From Talpa occidentalis (taxonomy: Eukaryota > Chordata > Mammalia > Eulipotyphla > Talpidae): a stretch of DNA of 64,000 nt. The stretch lies in NCBI RefSeq assembly GCF_014898055.3, contig NW_023601212.1, positions 49,030,329-49,094,328 on the forward strand, read 5' to 3'. Positions 43,775 to 56,018 of the stretch are shown one piece after another (the first letter of the stretch is position 1; each line of letters begins with the position of its first letter). A program made the position numbers and the translations under genes. Below the pieces are notes generated by a model. The model saw only the letters and a list, made by a program, of their open reading frames with translations. It was not told the DNA's origin and made no database searches.

Positions 43775-44041
43775 GGGCCTCCCTGGTGGCACAGGCCTTT
43801 GAGTGCCACACTCTGAAGCTGTCTGCAGCCTCTGCAGCGCAGGTTCAATCCTGGCCAGCCAGGGAGAATCCCACATGGTGCAGCAGACCTCTCCTGTCTC
43901 GCCCACTACTACCCTCAGCAGTGTATTTCATCAGTCTGCCTGTTCTGTTCCCTGCTCTGTCTCTGGTGAATCCTCTTACCCTCCCGCACAGGCCTGTACC
44001 CCAGTTCTTGTATAAATAAATAAATCTTTTAAAAAAAAAAA
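43775..44041 (+). mobile_element. tRNA-derived T+ SINE copy
   Basis: Flanks AAGGTGGTTGT / AAGGTGATTGT (43763-43773, 44042-44052). B box GGTTCAATCC, tail TATAAATAAATAAATCTTTT plus A-run. Confidence 0.94.
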
Positions 44042-44052
44042 AAGGTGATTGT

Positions 44053-46138
44053 CAGTGGCCACAAATGGTCTTCTCCTTACAGATTATGATCCCATTGAAA
44101 GAGGTCACATCTTCCCCATGAATGCCGGTAAAAGTTTCAAGCAAGGCTCTGGTTAGTCCTGCATTAATCATGTATCCATTTTGGATCAATCTGGAAAGAC
44201 GAATGTTCTAATTGGCCAAATCTGAGTCAGTCGCTTAGCATGGGCTCTAAAAGGAAGGGAAACAGGATGGAAGGCTGACCCCATTCAACTGCTCAGCTAG
44301 ACAGAGCAGAGTGGAGGAGACTGGCAAAATTATGTCCCTAGCATTGCCATAAGTAGAAAATACATAGTGTAGACATCAAGTTTAACAATCTGATTAAAAC
44401 TAAGAAAATGACATTTAATATTCAAAATTCCAGGTCCTTGTTAAAAAGCAAGCTGAGAATTATTGATTTTGGTGGGAGGATAATATACCAAGGTAAATGA
44501 GGTTCTAGATGAATCCAGGATGCTTGTACTGTAACTTGGAAGTACTCTCTTGAGAATGAGTGCTTAATAGCCTCAGACTGAAAGATGGTCTTGCTTGGCA
44601 TCTAGAATCTTCTAAGTCCCTTCAGACTCTCCTATTTCCTTACCTCCTCTCTCCACCCCCCTCCCATCTTCTCTCTTTCTCTTCCCTCAAAATAATCTGT
44701 TGTCTGCCATACATGGGAATTATACTTCTCTCTGACTACCAACCTCTCTCGTGGGTCTTGATTCCTGCTATTCTGTAAGAACGATTTGTATGGCACAGAC
44801 TATACCTGGTCTCCAGGTCCTGACATCCTCTAACCTCAATTGCTGTGTCTTGGTATAAACTGGAGAGAGAACTCTATTAGCACAACTCAAGGTCTGTGAC
44901 TAGTGGGATTTGGGTCCACCCACTAGGGGCCACAAAATAGGTCTGCTTCTGCCACCTTGTCCACCGGGCTTCAACTTCTAATACCCAAACACATGCCCAA
45001 ATTAAACTCCATATGAAAGACAAGCTCATAAGTCAGAGAAGGAATAGTTAAGATGGTGAGGACTGGTGCTTTTTATTACCACAAAGATGACTCTTAAAGA
45101 AAAAGCTCAAATCAAAAGATTATCATAACAAGGGAATGTATAGAGTTCTCTAAACTACATTGTAGGAGCTGAGGAACACCTGAGCAAAACCAAATGCAAG
45201 TATAAACATAGTCTCTGCTCCATCTTTTTTATTTCCTCACTCAAATTTGTAATTTATTAATATTAATATTGATGGTTAATGTTAATTAATATTAATATAT
45301 CTGCTATCTTACATAAAAAACACAGGGCATATGCTTTTGTAACTCATTATTACAGCACTGATTTATTACCTAAGGATTTTTGTTTTCTAATTAAAATGAA
45401 AAAAGAAGTAAATAAAGACAAAGAAAGCAGGAGTATGTTGGGAAAAAAAAACTGTTGCGTGTGAACAAACTGGGCACTGGGAGGAGGCCCTGAATTTGGC
45501 CCTGGAGTCTGAGGTAAGGTTTTATTGATGGAACCTCCATCTAAACATGTGGGTTGAGCTATCACAAAGCACAGAACCCGAACAGAGGGCCTGCTGGGAG
45601 GCACGGGACAGCTCTGTGCTCTGGCTGTTCTGGCCTCAGTCCAGGCACCAGCCCTGAGGGTTGCTGATCCAACTCTGGCCATGTGGAGCCACTGTTTGCA
45701 GGGCTTGACAACAGGGTTCAGCAGAAACATGGCCCAAGAGGCTGGTTATCTTCAAATATTAACCACTGGATGTTTCCGGATCTGCAGACTAAATCCAGCA
45801 CTATGTGCTGCCATCTACATGTCACAAGGTTTACCTAATGACATACAACCTGATATCAAGACATCTATAATTCAACAATGATCATTTGTTCCCTAATAAT
45901 TATAATTCCATAATAGACAACAATCTAGTCAATGAAATTGTAAAGTTGGATATCCCATTACAGCTCCACACTGGATGACACCTTCTTCCTAAACTATAGT
46001 CTTCTATGGACACATGTTTAGAACATGGACTGTTGGATAAAATAATAATACTGTTCTGATTACACTGAGATAGTGATATAAATCGGATTTGATTAGCTAT
46101 TAGTCATACCTTCTTTTCCAATCAATGACTTCTAAATA
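44053..46138. other. No recognised feature
   Basis: Unique-looking DNA. 45240-45300 is AT-rich with self-complementary TTAATATTAATATTG / TTAATATTAATATAT. 45560-45720 is GC-rich but not coding by any sign I can see. Confidence 0.45.
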
Positions 46139-46152
46139 GCTCCAGAATTTTT

Positions 46153-46423
46153 TTTTAAAGATTTATTTATTTATGCATAAAAGAGCTGGGATACAAACCA
46201 GAGGTGTGGGGGGGGTGAGAGGATTCACCAGAGACAGAGCAGAGAACAGAACAGGCAAATCAACTGAAGTACACTGCTGAGGGGAGCAGTGGGCGCGACA
46301 GGAGAGGTCTGCTGCACCATGTGGGGTGCTCCCTGGCTTGCCAGGGATCGAACTCATGCTACAGAGGCTGCGGATAGCTTCATAGTGCTGTGTCTTAATT
46401 CCTTGAGCCACCAGGGAGGCCTT
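46153..46423 (-). mobile_element. tRNA-derived T+ SINE copy
   Basis: Exact target duplication GCTCCAGAATTTTT (46139-46152 and 46424-46437). Head GAGCCACCAGGGAGGCC. Confidence 0.96.
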
Positions 46424-46559
46424 GCTCCAGAATTTTTGTATTTTTATTTTTGTATTGTGTATTTTTTATTTTTGTATATTTTTTTCCCTCTGAGATTCAG
46501 GCCACTTTTTCTTTCTTTTTAATTGCTAAAGAATCATGGCTGAATTTTTTTTCCCAGTG

Positions 46560-46850
46560 TCTTTCCCTTCTCTAAACCATCTTCATATTCCAGCTAAAGG
46601 GATTCTTTTTTCTAAAATACAAATCAGATACTATCACTTTCTGGCTTTGATTCCTTCAAAGAATTCTCAGTGCTCTCAGAATAAAATTCAAAGTCTTAAA
46701 AATCCTACAAGTCTTCTCATGATCTGGCTCCTAATTGCCTTTGAACTTCACACTATTCCTTAATTCTGGCCACGCTGAATTTCTTTTCATCATTAAATGT
46801 GGCATGCTTTCTCTCCTAGCCAGTAAATGCCAACCCAAAATTTATTTAAT
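46560..46850 (+). mobile_element. L2 3' region
   Basis: CAGATACTATCACTTTCTGG, CTCAGAATAAAATTCAAAGT, TCTCATGATCTGGCTCCTAA and TGGCCACGCTGAATTTCTTT follow L2 3' text in order. Confidence 0.75.
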
Positions 46851-46862
46851 TTACTTCCTGCA

Positions 46863-46891
46863 CCTTCTGTAAGTGAACACCTTACAGAAGG
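46863..46891. repeat. Perfect 11-bp hairpin
   Basis: CCTTCTGTAAG (46863-46873) and CTTACAGAAGG (46881-46891) with a 7-nt loop, followed by three GTGAAYGCCT-type units to about 46930. Confidence 0.95.
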
Positions 46892-47044
46892 CGTTGCTTG
46901 AGTGAACGCCTTGCTCTGAGTGAATGCCTCTATTTTTTTAATGCCTCGCTTTATATGTGCTATTTTTCTTACATCATGATATTGTCATAGTGCCCTGCAT
47001 TGTAGCTGCCTTTTGATTTCCCTACACTCTTTGCCAACATATTT

Positions 47045-47250
47045 TAAGATCCTATGATGTACCACGCAGTGTACTTATCACACTAAGAACATTATCTCCT
47101 TTAATTTTCACTCTCTTAATTAAGTAGGTTTTTGATGATATCTCTCTCACTGGTGAGAAAACTGAGACTTAGAAAAGTTAAATCACGTGTTCAAGCTATA
47201 CAGTTAATAAGTGGTGGAGGTAGGGTTTGAACCCTAGTGGTCGGCAGGAC
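47045..47250 (+). mobile_element. MIR element
   Basis: GAACATTATCTCCTTTAATT, GGTGAGAAAACTGAGACTTA, TAATAAGTGGTGGAGGTAGG and TTTGAACCCTAGTGG follow MIR in order. Confidence 0.85.
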
Positions 47251-47269
47251 ACTTAACACCCATGACAGC

Positions 47270-48210
47270 AGAACTGCCTTTATCTTGTTCACTATTACAT
47301 CCCCAATGTCTGTCACATCTGGTACATAGTAAGGGTTTAAAAACTACCAGATCAATGAATGTGGAATGATTTTTGCTTATGTCTGACTCTACTCCCTATG
47401 CATTCTTTTTAATTCCTACTTTGAGTTAGACATCTTAACAGCTAAGAAAATGGTTAACCCAAATAAATCCTAACAGGTATTTGTAAAGCCTGCAACTCTA
47501 AGATCTGTGCATGTTTCCCCCTCAAACTCCTATTTAGATCATAGCTGTGTTTCTCATTCTATAAAGGATAAAAACACGCCTTTGAGCAGGGTACTGTCAA
47601 CTGAAAGTAAGCAGTTGATGAAGCCTTTTATGTGTGCTTCTGAACTTCAGGGCCAAGAAAATTAGAAACAACATTTCTCTGACTCCCTTGCAGCTATATT
47701 TTGGGATGTCAATTATATTCTATCAGGAAGATTCCCTTGTGTGAGATTTGGAAGGTAGATATGGGGAGACAGCTAGCTTGCTATTGCCATTGCTGCTAAA
47801 TAACACTGTAGATGGGTGTTTGAACAGAACCCACATTCCAGTAGTTCCAGCTTCTAGTCACCAATGTCATGGGCACTCAAAGGCTATTTGGCATCTAGCC
47901 TCTTGATACAGCTGTCATGCTCTGCCCTTGAAATCTAATGTCCTGTGGTAGTATTTAACTTCTGTTTCTTTCTTTCTTCTAATGAATTTTGTAAGTTCTC
48001 ACTGCCTTGTTTTTAACCCCTTTCTGCTCAAATTACCTAGAGATGTTTCTGTTTCCTGAATTGAAACCTAAATGACACACCTTCATAAATTATATATCTA
48101 ACTTTTTATGATGGCAGGAGGAAATTATATGTAAATGCAGTTATTTTGGAAACATAAGTTTGTGATTAATAAGAAATTGAAAGGAATTAGAATAAAGGGT
48201 GAAAGAATTA
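47270..48210. other. Unassigned; L2-like at 47270-47360
   Basis: CACTATTACATCCCCAATGT and CTGGTACATAGTAAGGGTTT resemble the L2 3' end. Beyond that, nothing recognised. Confidence 0.45.
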
Positions 48211-48214
48211 TAGG

Positions 48215-48217
<3 letters not shown>

Positions 48218-48249
<32 letters not shown>
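48218..48249. repeat. (GT)n microsatellite
   Basis: About 16 uninterrupted GT units. Confidence 0.98.
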
Positions 48250-48250
<1 letters not shown>

Positions 48251-48494
48251 CATGAGTAGGAGAAGGGAGATATTGGAAAGAATGAATCTAACAAAAGGAT
48301 AGCTGATGACTGGGAAAAGAGAAAGATGAGCAGAGAGCCCTAGGGTTCTGCAGGGGAACAGGAGAACTGAGTTGAGCTTAATAGAAGAATTTTTAACAAC
48401 TTGATCCAGCAATTGTTTGCATGTGTAGAGTCCTTTAGAAGTTTCAGTACTCTCATTTATGTTGAAAGGAAATTATATGTAATGTTACTCTATT

Positions 48495-48640
48495 TGATCC
48501 TTACAGTGATTGATGCTATGAGCCAAGGTTTTGCAGAACCTGTTAGGGATTTTCTTATGAGGAGGGAAAGCTATGCTCAGGGAATTTAAGAGACTTACTC
48601 AAAGTTGCTAATAAGTGGCTGGATCAGAACCTTGATTAGA
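48495..48640 (+). mobile_element. MIR element
   Basis: TATGAGGAGGGAAAGCTATG, GACTTACTCAAAGTTGCTAA and AAGTGGCTGGATCAGAACCT follow MIR. Confidence 0.65.
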
Positions 48641-49509
48641 AATTTCAGTGTCCTTCTCCAAGCTGCTAGCTATGGAAATTACTTTTGGTCTAAAAATGAG
48701 GGGGAATTAAGAAATGCAGGCTGTCAAGGATGAAAGACATGTTGCTTTAAATCTGGACAAGACTCTCTGGCCCAGTGAGAGTGATCTGTGCCTTTCTCAA
48801 GAGCAGGAGATTGTTTTCTTTGTTCTTCCTCAGTCACTGGTCCCAGAGAAATAGAATAGGAGTAACCTGGCAGTACATCTGAGGAATAAATGGATTCAGT
48901 CTCTATGCTAGATAGGTAAAACATGGTGTTTTATACTTTTGTCTTGATGTGTTCATAATGTGGTAAAGTAACTTGTATGCTGAAAAGTCTGAGTTCTGAT
49001 TAATCATCATAGGGAAAGGCACTGGGACTACATGAGAGGCTAAGTTTGGGTAGAAAATCACATTAAGGACACCTTTTGTGGTTCTTGTGACCTGTGGTGG
49101 AATGCCTTGGTTGTAGAATGCCCTAGTGTTCCGCACAGTCCCCTCACAACTCCCACACTTCCTGTCTCCTCCTCAGTCCTACTTTAAGGGGTCGATAGGC
49201 ATGGGACTTGGCTTGGGGGAACAGAGAGAGCTGTCTCTACCAGTGTAGTGCAAAATATAAACAGCTGCTCTAAAGTGGTATGAGAGCAGGACAGATGGAG
49301 AACAAGCCATCTAAGGAAAACAAAAGAAGTTGACTTTATTTATTTCTTCTGCCTGAAGAACACTTCGGGTGAAAAAAAGACAAGCCTCTGTCCCGCGGGT
49401 GGTTGGCATGATGATAAACACAAATGCATCTGAGCCTGACAGTGGCATTGTGGGAAAGAGGAAAAACTTCCCTTTTTCCTCCCTCCCTCGTTTCCTTCTC
49501 TGCTTTTTA
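48641..49509. other. No recognised feature
   Basis: Unique-looking DNA. Confidence 0.5.
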
Positions 49510-50300
49510 TTTGAAGTATATAATGCTGTCTATGATTTAGGGCTATAGGCTCACACTTTTTCAGATCTATGTTACCATGACACACCCACCACCAATATAC
49601 CCAACATCCTCCACTACAGACCATTGAACTACCTCTCCACTTTTTTCCCAGCCCCGCCCTTCCCTCTGTAGTAACCTCAATTCTGCCGTCCATCATATTT
49701 CTAGGGTTTCTTTGGTTTAGCTTTGTCTGTTCTTTATTTTGTTTCTCTATATTCTATATATGAGTGAAATCATCTATTAGTCTTTCTCCTTCTGATTTAT
49801 TTCACTTAGCATAATTCCCTCCAGTTCCATCTGTATTGTTGCAAACGGCAAGATTTCATCTCTTTTTGCAGATGAGTCATATTCTATTATGTACATATAC
49901 ACAATAGATGCACATATACATATATGCATGTATTATGTATGTATACATGGGCATTTAGAGTGTTTCTATATCTTGGTTATTGTAAATTGTGTTGCAGTGA
50001 GCATGAGAGTGCATATATTCGCTTGAATTAGTGTTTTCACATTCCTTGGGTAAATATCTAGGAATGGAATTGCTAGATCATATAGCAAATCTGTTTTTAG
50101 TATTTTGAGAAATGTCCATACCGTTTTCCCTGGGGCTGGACCAGTCTACATTCCCACCTGCAGCATACAAGGTTTCCTTTTTCTCTACACCCTTGAGAAC
50201 ATTTATTGTTTTGGGATTTTTGATATGGACCATACTCACAGGTGTGTGGTTTTGATCTGCATCTCCCTGATGATAAGTGATGTTAAACTTTGAAAAAAGT
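49510..50300 (-). mobile_element. Old L1 3' part (ORF2 end and 3' UTR)
   Basis: GTTACCATGACACACCCACC, TTATTTCACTTAGCATAATT, TCTAGGAATGGAATTGCTAG and CTACATTCCCACCTGCAGCA are reverse-complement L1. An AT-rich CATATA expansion sits at 49891-49950. Same subfamily as 56720-57560. Confidence 0.85.
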
Positions 50301-50659
50301 TTTCTTAGGGAGACTATAGGGCTTCCCTCTTGGCCAGGTATTGTGGCATTTGCCCTCAGTTTGCCTCTGTCTCAGCAAATGCAGCCATTGTTACTCTAGA
50401 GTTGGCTGGGCTTCCAGTTGCCCTAGGCAACAGAGAAAATGCTAGAAGAAAGAAGGAAAGGAGGAACTCACCTGTGTGCAACCCCCTGCCAGGATGCAGG
50501 CTCTAAAGGGGGTCAAAGAGTGGGCAGGGAATCTAGGAACTAAGAATTGCTGTCTGTGAATATGTATGTGTAGAAATATTTAAAACACTGATAGGTGACT
50601 CCAGAAAAAATAGTTCAAAGCTCATGACAGCACATTGGAAACCCATCAAAATATATCCT
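50301..50659. other. No recognised feature
   Basis: Unique-looking DNA. Confidence 0.5.
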
Positions 50660-50830
50660 TAGTGTTTTTCCTGCAGCGTTATTGAGTTATAATTAAAACA
50701 AAATTTGTATATACCTAAGACACCTCATGTCTTAGGTAACATGATGATTCGATGTACGTGTACCTTACAAAGTAATTACCACAATCAGGATATTGACTAC
50801 ATGTGATAAACCCCCGGGCTAACACTGACA
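50660..50830 (-). mobile_element. Old L1 3' end fragment
   Basis: GTTATTGAGTTATAATTAAA and AAGTAATTACCACAATCAGG match reverse-complement L1 3' UTR. It contains a perfect hairpin, ACCTAAGACA / TGTCTTAGGT (50713-50737). Confidence 0.6.
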
Positions 50831-51249
50831 GATGGCCATGGTGTGCTCTGAGCTGGGGGTAAAAAGAGGCAAGGAGAGGTCCCACCCCCCACAATTTCTG
50901 AGATTTGTTTTGTAAAGGTGGGAAGGGAACATTATATGATTCACCTTCATGAATGGTTCTGATGAATGTTCTTCTCTTAACTGTTTTTTTGTACATGCCA
51001 ACCTGCCTGAATAGAATACAAAGTTTTCTCCTGCAATTGCCCCTCCTCCGCCACTCCCTCCCCTACTCCCACCCACCCACTTCCCCACCATCGCCCTTCT
51101 CACTCTCCAGGACAGTATTAGAAATGTATTTTCAAGGGAAGGAAGGAAAGGAAGCTGTCAAGCAAGCTTAAAAACCATGACAGCTTAAAAACCAGATGCT
51201 TTCTGATTCCTTACTCTAAACCTGGGTGTGTGTAGGGGGGTTGAAGGTT

Positions 51250-51385
51250 GGCTGGGATTGTTACCACAATTTTCCAAATGAGAAAAAGATCAGAGAAGTT
51301 ACATGATTTGCTCAATTCAGCCACTATACATGGCAGAGCCCTCATGTGAACCAACACTGTCAAAATCAGGGTTCCTAGCTTTTGC
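51250..51385 (+). mobile_element. MIR element
   Basis: CCAAATGAGAAAAAGATCAG, GAAGTTACATGATTTGCTCA and ACATGGCAGAGCCCTCATGT follow MIR. Confidence 0.65.
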
Positions 51386-51904
51386 AAGGTCCCAGGCTGC
51401 CTTTTTGCAAGGGAACTTGTAGATGGTTTTACACACCTGCCTTTGCCAGTTGAGGCAACTGTTACCTTTGATTTCCCTTGCTTCTCAGACATGACAGCCA
51501 GCCTAGATGACAGACAGCCGTGTCACCTCACTTTGCAGTCAAGGGTCATGCCCAGCTGAGGTTTGAGCACACCAGCTGATCCAGAAGTGACTACAAGCCA
51601 GAGTCCCAGAGGCTGGCTTTGTAGTGATCATGTGGGCAGGTAAGGCAGTGTCACTGCCTATCATCAGCAGGCCTAGTTCTGCTTCCACCTTTACCTGCCC
51701 ATGAATGCCGAGGCCTCGCTTCCCCTTCAGTTGAAAGATTTTCAAAGGTCTATGGCTCAACTGGTCTTTGAACTTCCTTCTAGTTCTAGGATCCCGTCTC
51801 AGAGCACATCTGACTGAAGATCAGCAGAAGGCAGTTCAGGTGAAAATGCTTTAAGATCTTGTTTTAAATCCTTCCACAACTCATTCTTTTAAAATGAATT
51901 GAGG

Positions 51905-52178
51905 GCCTCCCTGGTGGTGCAAGAGGTTAAGATGCAACCTATGAAGCTGTCCGCAGCCACTGCAGCCCGAGTTCAATCCCCAGCTGGCCAGGGAGATACC
52001 CACATGGCACAGCAGACCTCTCCTGTCTCGCCCCCTGCTCCCCTCAGCAGTGTACTTCGGTCAATCTGCCTCTTCTGTTACCCACTCTGTCTCTGGTGAA
52101 TCCTCTCACCCCCCACACCTCTGGCCTGTACCCCAGCTCTTGTATGCATAAATAAATAAATCTTTAAAAAAATAAAAT
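51905..52178 (+). mobile_element. tRNA-derived T+ SINE copy
   Basis: Exact 14-bp target duplication AAAATGAATTGAGG (51891-51904 and 52179-52192). Both Pol III boxes are recognisable. Confidence 0.96.
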
Positions 52179-52192
52179 AAAATGAATTGAGG

Positions 52193-52992
52193 TGGTTTCC
52201 AAGATGATTTGGGCCAATTCATCACAGTTAAGGAAGTGTCATTAATGCATATATAGGACAAGGTTCATTTCCTCCTATAAATGGCACTGAAAGGATACTT
52301 AGAAGTAATCAACTTTGCTTAATTAGGGATGATGGCCCTTTTGCCTTCTGTGGCTTCCTTGGAAAAATGTGGGAGCCATGATGTGGAATTGAAATTAAAT
52401 TCACTACCAACAAGGAGGCAGTTTCACAATGCCGTAGGTGACTCCTTGATCTGGCATGTGGTTCTCTCTCCTTTTAATCTTTGTGCTCTTCAGGAAATCC
52501 AAGACACCTAAAGATAAAGTACTTTTCACAAGAGGATCATCTGAGAATCATGTCCCAGATCAGACTCAATTTACCAATGTGTGTGTTGGGGAGGGGGAAT
52601 GGAAGAATGAAGCTTGCTTACACCATTTCTTTAAAGCTCCATTAAGAAAAAAAGGTAACTTTGGACAAGAGGGGCTTTTTCTGAGCATAAAGTGGATTGG
52701 TGTATTTGTTTTGCCCGTGTGTGTGTGTGCATATAGAGCAAAATGTCTCACTCAAGGAGTATAAAAAATAAGAGTTTACCTAGAAATTTTTGTTAGAAAA
52801 GATATGGATACGATTGATAAATAATACAACCAAGGGAAACCAAGGCAAAAAATTTTGGCATGCATTAGTTAAACTTCATATACATAAATCCATGTTTACA
52901 CAAGAGATAATTAAGGAGTGGTTTTTTGATTTATTGATAATGGGTTTTTTTGTTTAACAGAAAGATTCACAAATACGGAGTCTCTAAATATT
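52193..52992. other. No recognised feature
   Basis: Unique-looking DNA; a short GT run at 52716-52730. Confidence 0.5.
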
Positions 52993-53004
52993 AAGATCCT
53001 GCTT

Positions 53005-53293
53005 GGGCCTCCCCGTTGGCGCAGCGGTTGAGCGCTGGGTTGCGAAGCTGCCCACAGCCTCTGCAGTGCTGGTTGGATTCCCGGCTGCTCCCCGGCCACC
53101 AGAGGAGGGTCCCACATGGCGCGTAGACCTCTCCTGCCGCCCGCTGCTCCCCTCAGCAGTGTACTTCGGTCCTTCTGCCTGCTCTGCTCCCTGCTCTGGC
53201 TCTGGTGAATTCTCTCACCCTCCCGCGCTTCCTACTGTACCCAGTGCTTGTATAAATAAATAAATAAATAAATAAATCTTAAAAAAAAAAAAA
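53005..53293 (+). mobile_element. tRNA-derived T+ SINE, GC-rich subtype
   Basis: Exact target duplication AAGATCCTGCTT (52993-53004 and 53294-53305). A box TTGGCGCAGCGGTTGAGCG; subtype block GCTGCTCCCCGGCCACCAGA; tail with five AAAT units. Confidence 0.97.
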
Positions 53294-53321
53294 AAGATCC
53301 TGCTTAAATTAAGAATATTAA

Positions 53322-53600
53322 GGGCCTCCCCAGTGGCACAGCGGTTGAACGCTGGGTTGCAAAGCTGCCCGCAGCCTCTGCAGCACCGGTTCGATCCCCA
53401 GCCACCTGTGAGGGTCCCACATGGCGCGACAGGCCTCTCCTGTCGCCCGCTGCTCCCCTCAGCAGTGTACTTCGGTCCTTCTGCCTTCTCTGCTCCCTGC
53501 TCTGGTTCTGGTGAATTCTCTCACCCTCCCACGCTTCTGACTGTACCCAGTGCTCGTATAAATAAATAAATTAATTTTAAAAAAAAACCTCTCAAAAGAA
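53322..53600 (+). mobile_element. tRNA-derived T+ SINE, GC-rich subtype, with short 3' extension
   Basis: Target duplication AAGAATATT (53311-53319 and 53601-53609). After the A-run comes CCTCTCAAAAGAA before the right repeat, a small extra segment inside the duplication. Confidence 0.93.
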
Positions 53601-53778
53601 AAGAATATTTAGATATTGGATTAAGTATATTAAGATCTTTCATGTTACAAGATTTAGGAAACTATGTTACTGAGATGCTAAGAAGCCAGTGTTAGGTTAA
53701 TTTGTCTCTATTTAGTCCTTCAATTACCTCTCCTCCACTCTCCTCCCCAAAACTCTCCTTAAGAGTTTTGAGAGAGAT

Positions 53779-54050
53779 GGGGCCTCCTTCGTGGTGCAAG
53801 GGGTTAAGTCAGCAATATGAAGCTATCAGCAGCCTCTGCAGCACGAATTCCATCCCTGGCCAGGGAGCTACCCACATGGCACAGCAGACCTCTCCTGATT
53901 CACCTGCTGTTCCCCTCAGCAGTGTATTTCAGTTGATCTGCCTGTTCTGTTCCCCTCTCTGTCTCTGGTGAATCCTCTCATCCCCCACACCTCTGGCCTG
54001 TGCCCCAGTTCTTGTATGCATAAATAAATAAATCTTTTTTTAAAAAAAAA
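53779..54050 (+). mobile_element. tRNA-derived T+ SINE copy
   Basis: Flanks AGTTTTGAGAG / AGTTTTAAGAG. B box decayed to AATTCCATCCC. Followed 20 bp later by a second, pure A-run. Confidence 0.92.
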
Positions 54051-54069
54051 AAGTTTTAAGAGTACAGCC

Positions 54070-54095
54070 AAAAAAAAAAAAAAAAAAAAAAAAAA
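54070..54095 (+). repeat. A26 homopolymer
   Basis: Twenty-six consecutive A just right of the SINE at 53779; separated from its own tail by AAGTTTTAAGAGTACAGCC. Confidence 0.97.
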
Positions 54096-54777
54096 CCATT
54101 GCTTAGGCTTGGTAGATCCATTTGTTGACAAAGAATATGTTTAATCCAGATGATTAAACTTCCTCTGAGGGTTAGTTCTTGGCCTTCCCCGGTTAACCCA
54201 GTCTTACTGATAGGCTGAAGTTAAAAGAAACAGTTTAAAGTGGTAGCCACACAGTTATTAAAATTATACTATGATTTTTATATCAAACTAACCTGGATTT
54301 ATTTTCTTTCCAATTAGTCTGAATGAATGCAATAGTATAGGGGTTAATAAGTTTTCGAAGAAAGAAATTCCAGAGTCAAAGAGTTAGGTGTCTGAGATGC
54401 TTTTTACTCACCAGACTTAAAGGTTGCCTTTGAGAGAGAAAGTAGAAAAGGGACTTGCCTTTGGTGAATGTGGCTTTTTTCCCTTCTTCCTTTGAAGGCT
54501 GTATGTCATTTCCAACTTTTTTTGAAGCCAGTGTAGCTATGTGACCCAGTTATGGCCAATGATATTTGAGGGGAAGTCAGTTGGGGCTTGGGGGATGGAT
54601 TTATTCCTGGGACTGATTCCTACTCCCAATTAAAAAAAAAGAGAGAGATTTGGGTTTGATATGATTGCATGAGGATGTGATCTTGGGGCCACAGCAACAA
54701 TTTTGTTGTCATGAGATGACTACTTGAGGATGAACATTCAACATTCAGGAATGTCAGAGTGTAAAGATTAAAAGAAA
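54096..54777. other. No recognised feature
   Basis: Unique-looking DNA. Confidence 0.5.
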
Positions 54778-54792
54778 CAAAACAGATCTTTA

Positions 54793-55432
54793 TTTTTTTT
54801 CCACATTTTATTTAAATTTTATTTTTTATATTCCCCATACAATTACAACCCCCTTATTTTGACCCCAAGCCTTCCTTTCCCTGCCCCCCACCTCCCATAG
54901 AGTGTCTCTGGTTCATAGTTGTTTGTTGATTTTGATATTTTCTTTCTTATAGTTATTCTTTTTCCTGGTCCCTTATTTAAGTTTTCTAGGTTCCTGCTAT
55001 GAGTGAGACCATCCGGTATTTTTTTTTTTTTCTTTCTGGCTTATTTCACTGAGCATGATCCCTTCCAGCTTCATCCATGTTGCTGCAAATTGCATGTGTT
55101 TATCTTTTTTGATTGCTGAGTAATATTCCATGGTGTATATGTACCACATCTTCTTGATCCAGTCATCTATTTTTGGGCATTTGGGTTGTTTCCATTGCTT
55201 AGCTATTGTAAATAATGCTGCTATAAACATAGGGGTGCAAGTGCTCTTTGGAATTGATGTTTCTGTGTCCTTTGTGTAAATGCCTAGGAGTGGAATTGCT
55301 GGATCATATGGAAGCTCTATGTTTAGTAGGTCAAGAAATCTCCACACAGCTCTCCATAGTGGTTGGACCAGTTTGCACTCCCACCAACAGTGCAGGAGAG
55401 TTCCTTTTTCTCCACAACCTTGCCAACATTTG
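54793..55432 (-). mobile_element. Young 5'-truncated L1 with readable ORF2 C-terminus
   Basis: Target duplication CAAAACAGWTCTTTA (54778-54792 and 55433-55447, one mismatch). A 116-residue open frame at 54997-55347 matches the protein of the L1 at 11133 at nearly every position ([37 protein letters not shown]), with a changed last few residues. The 3' UTR is the same, ending in AATAAA and an A-rich tail. Confidence 0.95.
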
Positions 55433-55449
55433 CAAAACAGTTCTTTAAT

Positions 55450-56004
55450 GGAATCATGGAGCCACTTCCCAACCCTGGAACCATCTGCTCCAGATACATG
55501 CTTTAAATACTTAAGCCATTCTTTGTCATATGTTCTGTAACTTTCAGCTATAATATATTCTTACTGACACAACAGGCCTGGCAAAGCAGAGGATTCTTTA
55601 ACTAGAGCTGCCCCTATTTGACACTTCAATATAAATTAGAAAAAATGTTTCTTCCTTGAAATGGATTTCAAGTCCCACTTACTTCCTCTGCCAGGTGCAT
55701 TATAGAATGCATGGAAGGGCTGCCTCTGCTCAATGCACTGAGGTTGAGATTGCCATTTCTAAATAAGGAGAAAGGAAAATGATTCTACCACTTGTTGACT
55801 TAATTTGATTTTGAGTTAAACTGCTAAATTTGGACTCATTACTGCTGTTTATTCTAAACACTAAATTTGTTTTTAACTCCAGATCCAATATTGGATTTTC
55901 CATTATATAATAATGCAACTTAAAACACAATTTTGAGAAAATGCTAATTTAGTACAAGATTCTTTTTAATTTTATGCTATTGCAGGTCTGCTAAGAATCT
56001 GTTA
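55450..56004. other. No recognised feature
   Basis: Unique-looking AT-rich DNA. Confidence 0.5.
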
Positions 56005-56018
56005 AAAACGGGCTGACA

